Assembly (NCBI GenBank): GCA_963922205.1
Contig: CAWUHX010000385.1
Coordinates: 62,001 to 126,000, forward strand
Direction: 5' to 3'
Origin: Romanomermis culicivorax
Taxonomy: Eukaryota; Nematoda; Enoplea; Mermithida; Mermithidae
DNA: 64,000 nt
Shown: in pieces, positions 56,718-64,000 of the stretch
Layout of the letters: each line of letters begins with the position of its first letter
Position numbering within the stretch: the first letter of the stretch is position 1
The notes under the pieces: generated by a model
What the model was told of the DNA's origin: nothing
The model's database searches: none
What the model saw: the letters and a program-made list of their open reading frames with translations, nothing else
Translations under genes and position numbers: made by a program

Positions 56718-58070
56718 GACGCGACGAAAATCTTAAAAATGATCGATTGTAAGATTAATTGTAACCTGTGATGAGAAGTGTAAAGTATGAATTATAAGCG
56801 GCTTTAAGTAAACCTCCACCATGGCCTATTTAATTCAAAATGATAGACGAGCGAAAACCAAAAAGGAAAGGCCAAAATCATTGGAAAAATATAACGCTCA
56901 CCCACTGTCGACTTGGGAAGAATTGCATCGATACATGAGAAATTTAGACCACTTAACCAGATTATTGAAGAAAATTCTCAGCAGTTGTGTATGCCGCTCG
57001 CTGACGAAAAAATTCTTTCAATGATTACAGTAATAAGTCTATTATTTTTTTAGGTATTGAACTTACGTTCATGCGATCGTTGTATCGACCATTTTGAAAT
57101 GAAAGAAGTAATAAAACAAACCCGCTGCTCCGTAAGTCATGCGCATATCGTAAACCAAATTTCATTTTTTAAAGTTGTGATTCTATAGGTACAATCAATC
57201 TCAGAAAAAAGGCTGATTTGCACACCACCGTTTGTTTACTATTTGCTAGAGCATCATCTTTTTTCTCTTCGAGGCACATTTGGGAAAAGTGGAGCATAGA
57301 GTGATTTGTTTTTCGAGTAGGATTCGGTTCTAATTCCGAAGAGTGGTAAACTATAGAAAATCGACCACAAATTTTTTACATAAGTCATTACAGGTAAATA
57401 TAGAGAGCTTACTCATATGGCTTATTGGTTAAAGTTGACGTGAAAAATCACATTTTTTTAAATTTCTAATGAAACGCAAAAATACAAGCATTATTATTCA
57501 TTTCCTGCTTAATCATTTTTCATATGGGACTAGGCACCGAACGTCTTTTTCGCCAATTTTTCAAGAAAAAATCATCAGTAAAAGTTTTGTTTATGAGACT
57601 TGACTGCGGTAGTACTTTTTCTTCTATAATTTTTTAATTTACAAGCACTTTGTATTTTGCGCGCCAGAACCTCGTAGCCAGAGACCTTTAGCCTATCCGT
57701 AAAATCCGTAGGAATATTTTTTTATCTTTCTTTACAAAAAAATAATCTCTCGCCACGCCGTTCCCAGTATGGCGCGAAAAATTTTATCTTTTTTAACCAG
57801 TTTTGCATAGTAAAATCAATGGTTGGTCGAACGGTTTTGCGTTGTGACCACTCTTATGTCCGGTATCTCAAAGTTTTACGGTTCGTCGGACAACTGACGT
57901 CGAAATTAGCATCATTCTAATCGTATTATTGCTTTACAGTCGGATGTAAAAGTCAGATCAAAAAAAGCACAAACACTTATGATCTGAAAATTTAAAAAAA
58001 ATTTTCTGGTGGATTCTCTCGACTATATTTTTTAAAATTGGTTACCTTTTCCAAAAACAAAAAATTGGAT
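56718..58070. other. No gene recognised
   Basis: Region upstream of the Cys-rich gene. A block near 57000-57115 (GACGAAAAAATTCTTTCAATG, in part) has a diverged counterpart near 46835-46930, so it is at least partly repeat. The promoter of the Cys-rich gene should lie near 56720-56900, but no motif is convincing. Confidence 0.4.
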
Positions 58071-58074
58071 TGGT

Positions 58075-59050
58075 TTCATTCAAGGTTTTACCCCTATTCA
58101 GTGAAACACACAACAGCGAAACTCAAAATAGCGAGATTCAATACAGTGATTCTCAAAACAGCGATGTCTCAAAACAGCGATTATCAATACAGCGAAGTCT
58201 CATTACAACGATTCTCAAAACAGCGACGTCTCAATACAACGATTCTCAATACTAATAGTCTCAATATAGCGATCCTCAAAGCAGTGATTCTCAATACAGC
58301 GAAGTCTCAAGACGGCGATTCTCAAAACAGCGTAGTTTCAGAACAGATTCTCAAAATAGCGAATTTTCAACAAAGTTATCTTCAGGATGGAAAAATGGAG
58401 TTGGGCGGGCTAGACGTTTTGGCGCATGGCTTATTTGATCCTCCATTTCGATCTGGTAGATGTTGGTTGTCACACATTTTGGCAGTGATCACCAGATTTC
58501 TGACGTTGTGACTCTATAGCACGTGTTTTCACATTAGTTATTTATTTGGCTTTGTTTATTATTTATACATATCTAATGCATGTTTTTTATTTTTTCCTTT
58601 ATTGACTTACTCCCTTTTATACTCTCCTTATTTTGAACCACTGTTTGTTTAATTTTTTCAGCATATGTACTTCTGGTCTATTTTCTACGTTTTCCCACTT
58701 TTATTACATTATTTTACTTTTCATTTCTTTATTTCGCCTTTTCTGCTTAATTAATTTATCCATTTCATCTTACTTGTTTATTTCGTTTTTCTTTATTCAA
58801 CTAATTTAAATTTTTTGCGATTAAGCTCCATTCGAAACAACTTTAACCAAGAATCCTTATAATTCTTTGCTTACGCCTTTTCAAAAGTTTCTCTGACAGA
58901 TACTTTTTTGTGATTTTAGAATGATCCGTTCGTGCATACCTACCGCAACTGCAGTACAAAAGCATGATGAACTCAGATGATCAAATGAAACTATCTAAAT
59001 ATTCCGACTTTTGAGTTCCGCTGTCTTGGGGACACGCCTCTGGCTTTGTG
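58075..59050. mobile_element. Foldback family 2, copy B (reverse orientation to copy A)
   Basis: An array of ACAGCGATTCTCAAA / ACAGCGAAGTCTCAAT units (58098-58375) is followed by a block that is the reverse complement of 31440-31590 (GACGTTTTGG.GCATGG; AGATTTCTGACGT). Then come the AT-rich middle and a short second array ending in CGCTGTCTTGGGGACACGCC (59017-59036). One array is long and the other almost lost. The 157-aa open frame here reads the array and is not a gene. Confidence 0.8.
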
Positions 59051-59328
59051 ACTCTCAAACATTTCACGAAAAATACTGTAAATCAATAGTGCAAAATAAA
59101 TCTCTTATTCACAATAATAACAATATAATCTGTAGTAACTTCGTCGAATATCGTAATCACGGTTTACAAATAATATAATCAACAGTGTCAACGTGAGGCA
59201 GCTTAAAAACCATTGATATGTAAACAAAATTTGGTCGGAAGATGGCAGATAGCGAAGTAAAATTTTGATAACGTCCATATAAAACAAACCGGTACACGAA
59301 AAAATACGCGAAAGTATAAAATTGAGCT

Positions 59329-59792
59329 TTAGGATTTGCACTTGTAAAAAACGAAACAACCAGATGCAAACAACAATGAAAATAGAATGGGTTTCGCAAA
59401 TATTCCAACAGAACAATTTGAAATCGATCCTTGAAAAATATCCTTCAAAAAAGTGAATTTGCACATCAGATTCTTTACTTTTCGTACATTCATAACTGGT
59501 TTCGATTCGGTAAAAATGTTGTTGTTCACAATATCCATCAGCAATCGATTTTGATCGATAAGTTCGTCAATTTTCATACATTTTTCATTCAACTGCTTCC
59601 GCAAAAGATCGTTTTCGCGTCGTAATCCGTCTAAATGCAGATCTTTCTCGGATAATGAAAATTTTAATTTGTCGATTTTTTTATTTTTTGAAGCCGCTTT
59701 CGCATTTAAATCCCGTAAAGCGTGAGCACCGACGTCGAAAATGCTGCAACAGCTTGACGTCGACAATGACGAAACGTTCATCATGGGACTTT
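59329..59792 (-). CDS. Coiled-coil protein exon with C-terminal hydrophobic segment
   Basis: The exon opens after an acceptor TGTTTCAG at 59793 and reads to a stop at 59329-59331. The first ATG is at 59784. The product has a Ser/Cys-rich start, then a clear heptad coiled coil (LRRENDLLRKQLNEKCMKID), then a hydrophobic stretch ending four residues before the stop (PILFSLLFASGCFVFYKCKS). That layout would suit a tail-anchored membrane protein. An alternative is a 36-bp in-frame intron (GTAAAG..TTGAAG) that would remove twelve residues. No upstream exon was found, so the gene may be incomplete here. Family not recognised. Confidence 0.5.
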
Positions 59793-61240
59793 CTGAAACA
59801 TGAGTTAAAAATTTAAATATGGAACAAGATTAATGCTGGGTTATGACAGGTGTTCTTGCTGGTTGAAAACTTAAAATTTTTAATTGATTCATTGATTGAA
59901 TTTCGATTGTTTGTTTTTGGTCAAAATTAATTCATTTTTGACCATTGACAGCATTATCCAACCCCATTGTCAATCTTCAGAGTTGTTAATATATTAAAAA
60001 TAATAGAAAAGTGAAATTTCTGAGTTTAAAGTCAATTTCAATCGGACATGGCGAAATGATTGTAAAACCCAGATGCGTACTAACTCAGCTATTAAAGTTT
60101 TCACGAGTAAAAAGTCATAAGTAAATAAATTTTTCGGGCACTTAATGGAAAATGGGTACCCCACCCCACAAATTTGGATTCTAAGATCCCCTAACGGACT
60201 GGAGGTCGTACAGGTACGCAAGCAACCATGAATTAGGGTTCTACAACCAGCAGTCATTGTCCTATGCTGATGGTCATCCAATCATTTTCGAAATGCAGAC
60301 TTAATGTTCACGCTAGGAAATGATGAAAGGCAAGACTTTTTGAGGACCGCAAAAAGATTTTTAAAAAATAATTAAGGAGCAGAAAAGCTTTGATGTTCGT
60401 CATAAACGTCAAAAGATGATACAGAACAATCAAACATTTATCGAGAACATGTTGATTTTTAAAAGCTATAAGCATATGCAAGGACAAAATTTTCTAATCG
60501 CGCACTAGAAATAATAAGAGGATTATAAATTATTTTTTTTAGTATTTTCGGATCTTTCCCCATTTGGGGAAAACAATTTTGGGGGTTGGACATGGAAAAG
60601 ATCCATTTTAGTGCATTTAGGAAGGTCAAAATTTCAAAATTTTCTAGCGCTTCGCGCTGGTTATAACTAATAATCATTATTTTTTATTATTTAGCTCAGA
60701 CGCGGCTTTCAGCATGTCTACCCTCACTTATAATTTAATCTTTCATTGTTTTTATCATTTCAGACGTGCCATCTGAGGTTTTAGTGGGCGATCTTCAATA
60801 TTTCATCTTGATACTTAATGAAGATCTGCATTTTTTCATTGACACGTTTTTTAAGACAGGTCAACACGTAAATTTCTTGAAGCGATTGTTCCTTCCCAAA
60901 CGTTAATTAATTCAAAAGCTTCGTGGACGGTAGTTTCCAGAAAATTTTATTTACTCATAGCTTTTCAGCCAAATTTACGAAAGTTTACCAATGAACACTG
61001 GTTTTAAAATTATACTAAGTTCTATAACTTTCGATTTTTCATCAGAAAATTCGAATTAATTTTTGAAATAAATTTCGAAAAATTGATTTTCCAGCGTTGT
61101 AGAATGTCAATACCCCCAAAAAATTTTCGGCGCTTCGCGCTGTAAAGGTTAACATGTTCTTTGAGCTTCCATTAGTCAACATAGAGATCTGACCAGTTGG
61201 GAGGAGGCAAATCCAAAATTGTGAGATGGTGGTCTCCAAA
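59793..61240. other. No gene recognised; dispersed GCGCTTCGCGCT motifs
   Basis: AT-rich sequence. AAATTTTC.(A)GCGCTTCGCGCTG occurs at about 60635-60660 and again at about 61120-61142, a short palindrome in the same context, suggesting two copies of a repeat. No coding signal was seen. Confidence 0.4.
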
Positions 61241-61249
61241 TTTCGATTT

Positions 61250-61465
61250 TTCTGGTGAGGAGAGGGTCAAAAAAATCCCGAAAAGTGGAAAAAATTTTGA
61301 AAATTTTCCCAAGAAAGGCTAAAATACTATTTTTTCCAAATTTTTTCCGAATTTAGAGTTGACCAAGTTTGTGGAAGGGGGGGGGGGGGGTTCGACATTT
61401 CGACATTTAGTATAGGCTTCGACCAAGTTGGGGGTCCCCCCAATCCCCTCCCAATTACAGGTATG
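61250..61465. repeat. G-rich dispersed repeat, copy 1
   Basis: GAAAATTTTCCCAAGAAAGG, CTATTTTTTCCAAATTTTTTCC and a long G run (61377-61390), followed by TTGGGGGTCCCCCC. The same blocks in the same order occur at 63700-63830. Confidence 0.55.
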
Positions 61466-63629
61466 TTTGGAGTCTAATTTTACAGGCATTGTGGAAATGG
61501 AACAAATTTTCCAGAGACTATCCAAGAAGAGCACTTTGAATTGCACAAGGAATCGATTGTCAAGGCTTCTACGCATAATCTGTAATTGGGGACAGTGTTT
61601 GCAAAAACCAAACTTTTGAAATTTAGACTTTGTGGTTTTTTAGTGGTTTTTTGAGTTTTCTATTGTTTTTTCCGGTTTAATTCTTTAGAATGTCTGGTAC
61701 ATCAAAATAACTATGTAAAAAACTGCTGGAAGCTCTCTCTATCATCTTTGACTAGTTGGGGAGCCTTAAAATGGCAGTTAGTAGTATTAATTTTATCGGG
61801 TGTCATTACTTTATGCTATAGGAAATCCCTATTATAACAATAGAAATACAGTAATAGCAGGTACATAAGAAAGGAATGATGAGTGAAGAACATAAGAGAA
61901 GTAAAAATGGAACAGAGCATGCGATATGTAAAAAGGAAATTCAAGAAAAAAGAAGAAAAATGACAAATAAATGGAAATATATAATACGTAATGTACATAA
62001 CGTAATCAAAACTCATAAGAAATCAATCAAAAAATTGTATCAATGCATCACATATATATATGTATAGGAAAGCTGAAATGACACAACTTTTAAGTATACC
62101 GTTTTTGATAAGAGGGTTTCAAATTGATAGATTATTACACACAAACTGCAGTTGATAGTCACACATAAGACATTTCAGATGTTTCCAAATTTTTGCTTTT
62201 CAAACCTGTCGGCGAGCTTTAACTAAAGCAAATGGGTCTTATTATTATACTAGTCTCGCTTGCATGATGGATACATAGCCTATCAATTGATTTATACATA
62301 TTTTGCGTAAGATTTTTTTCTACTTATAGCAGGGACGTCAAGTAACATAAAAACGAGCCACTCAAAAGCTCTTCTCACTGTTAACCTACAGTATACATTC
62401 ATTTAAAATATTGAACATATAGGATCCAATCGAGCTTATAGCTGATCTGTATAAAATTTTATAATTGTTGTCTACTTTATATTTTGAAATTTCGAGCTAT
62501 GAAAATTTGAAGCCTTACTGTAACAATGAATTCAGAATATTAAACTCAATTACATTTTATAAAGTTTTGATGATGATATGGATCAATGGATGTCATCCCG
62601 TATGGTCAAATCGGAATACACTCTACGAAAGACTTAGCGTCTAATTTTTTGTGTGAGTATAAAAAACTCGACTCATGTACTAAATGTGTGCTTGGATTAT
62701 GGATACATAGAATATCGATTATTTTATAATCATCTTTTGTGTACAAATGTATCATAAAAATACGACTTTTTATACTTTGTAGTAAAGTCAGTCCAACTAA
62801 ATGAATTGTTTTGTGCATTCAGATAGACACCAATATATCTCTAGAACATTGAATAATGTGGGAAAACAGTTTCCCAGTGATTTTGGAAAAAAACCAAAAA
62901 ATCAGAGATTTTCCAATTTTTTGTTTTTTTTTCACGTGGATTTTGGTGCGCATAAAAGAGATATAGTAATACCAATCCGCGTACCCGATAGGACTCTGGA
63001 CGCGAAGTACCTTTGAAGCGAAAGCAATATCCATCAAAACGCAATTTGGGTTTTCATTGAGGCATATCAAAGAAAGAACTTGCTTCAAAATGATACATTT
63101 TCATTTCTGACATAGTTATGTGTGACCGAAGCTTGTTTGACTTGCCCCCGATTTTATCTGCTGTTGATGCATAATCTTTATAGCCGAAATCTAACGTAAT
63201 CTTATAATTTACAAAACTTCTTTCCATGTTCACTTTAAAAAGCATGTGATAGTTTATTCGATAGTATTTTTAATTCTCTATCGTTGCATAGAATAAAAAA
63301 GTTGAAATAATGATCGAGTCCAATGTAAAATGTCGAAAACTAAATGACATTAGTTCAACTCTAATCCATTATAGGAATACTGACTCAATTAAGAAAACTT
63401 CTTTGACTTTGTCAAAAATTTGTTTATCTTTAATTTGAGCCATAAATCACGAAAAATAGACGACTACAACAGAAGTTTTATGCTCTAGAGAAAATAACGG
63501 GTTACTGTAGATTATAATTTTCGATAGATTCGCACCTTTTCAGACAATTTTTCCCAAGTTTTATTCGTTTTGTTTGAACTTACGTGTTTCAAAAAACGAA
63601 AAAACTAAAAAACAAAAGATTTGTCAACC
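61466..63629. other. No gene recognised
   Basis: AT-rich sequence with short frames. A TATA-rich stretch lies near 62050. Nothing supports a gene or RNA. Confidence 0.45.
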
Positions 63630-64000
63630 CTAATAGTGGATGGGGTTGGGGGTCCCAAAATTCTCAAAAATTTTGGGGGTAGGGTCGGAAAAACATCAAA
63701 AAAGTCGAAAAAACGTTTCAAAAATTTTCCCAAAAAGGCCAAAAAGCTATTTTTTCCATAATTTTTCCGAGTTTAGGAGGGGGGTTGGGTACACACATGT
63801 AATTGGAGGGAGGTTGGTTGGGGGACCCCCACCCCAATCATGATCGAACCCTATACCCAAATGTCGGAACCCCACCCCCAACTTGGTCAACCACCCAACT
63901 CCCCCCCAAACACGGCAAAATTGAAAAAAATTAGAAAAAAAGTGACTTTTTTTTAGCCTTTTTTGAGAAAATTTTCAAAATTTTTTCGACTTTTTTTGGG
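63630..64000. repeat. G-rich dispersed repeat, copy 2
   Basis: AAAAATTTTCCCAAAAAGGC and CTATTTTTTCCATAATTTTTCC repeat the blocks of 61290-61350. They are bracketed by GGGGTTGGGGGTCCC-type text and its reverse complement (CCCCACCCCCAACTTGG), so the unit may be palindromic overall. It runs to the window edge. Confidence 0.5.

Overview
This looks like nuclear DNA of an invertebrate animal, most likely a nematode. It is AT-rich. Genes are split by GT..AG introns of roughly 50 bp to several kb, and about half of the window is dispersed repeat DNA. The UDP-glycosyltransferase resembles nematode UGTs (signal peptide, donor-sugar signature ending in a PFFAEQ..NA motif, C-terminal membrane anchor). 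I cannot name the species, and all gene models below were spliced by hand from reading frame, intron phase and splice sites.

Layout. 0-3.7 kb: weak exon candidates and a hairpin repeat. 4.3-6.4 kb (-): a six-exon gene for an unrecognised 323-aa protein. 6.6-10.2 kb: a minisatellite-bearing element and a 1.9-kb element with long terminal inverted repeats. 11.3-12.8 kb (-): a PH-domain/coiled-coil gene, incompletely resolved. 14.5-26.1 kb (+): a complete four-exon UGT (530 aa) whose three introns are packed with foldback and MITE-like elements. 27.5-31.8 kb: MITEs, a second minisatellite element and foldback elements. 32.0-35.1 kb (-): a four-exon gene for a 345-aa repetitive protein built on SAYMG. 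36.0-45.3 kb: an apparently intact LTR retroelement. 47.2-56.7 kb (-): a six-exon gene for a 601-aa type I membrane protein with repeated six-cysteine modules and a thrombospondin-type motif. 58.1-59.05 kb: a second copy of a foldback family. 59.3-59.8 kb (-): a coiled-coil exon with a C-terminal hydrophobic segment. The last 4 kb hold only diffuse repeats.

The most remarkable object is the LTR element. It has two 884-bp LTRs, a 4-bp target duplication, a polypurine tract and one uninterrupted 2409-codon ORF. That ORF reads Gag (four zinc knuckles), then an envelope-like glycoprotein with its own signal peptide and transmembrane segment, then protease, reverse transcriptase, RNase H and integrase. 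Envelope-like genes in Ty3/gypsy and BEL elements normally lie after pol; here the glycoprotein lies between Gag and protease with no stop or frameshift.

The second theme is a dense set of non-autonomous repeats. Two foldback families share a GCGATTCYCA sub-repeat core, one family carries a ~97-bp minisatellite, one is a TA-flanked MITE family, and one is a GC-richer element of CCGCAA motifs. The UGT carries one foldback copy in each of its three introns.
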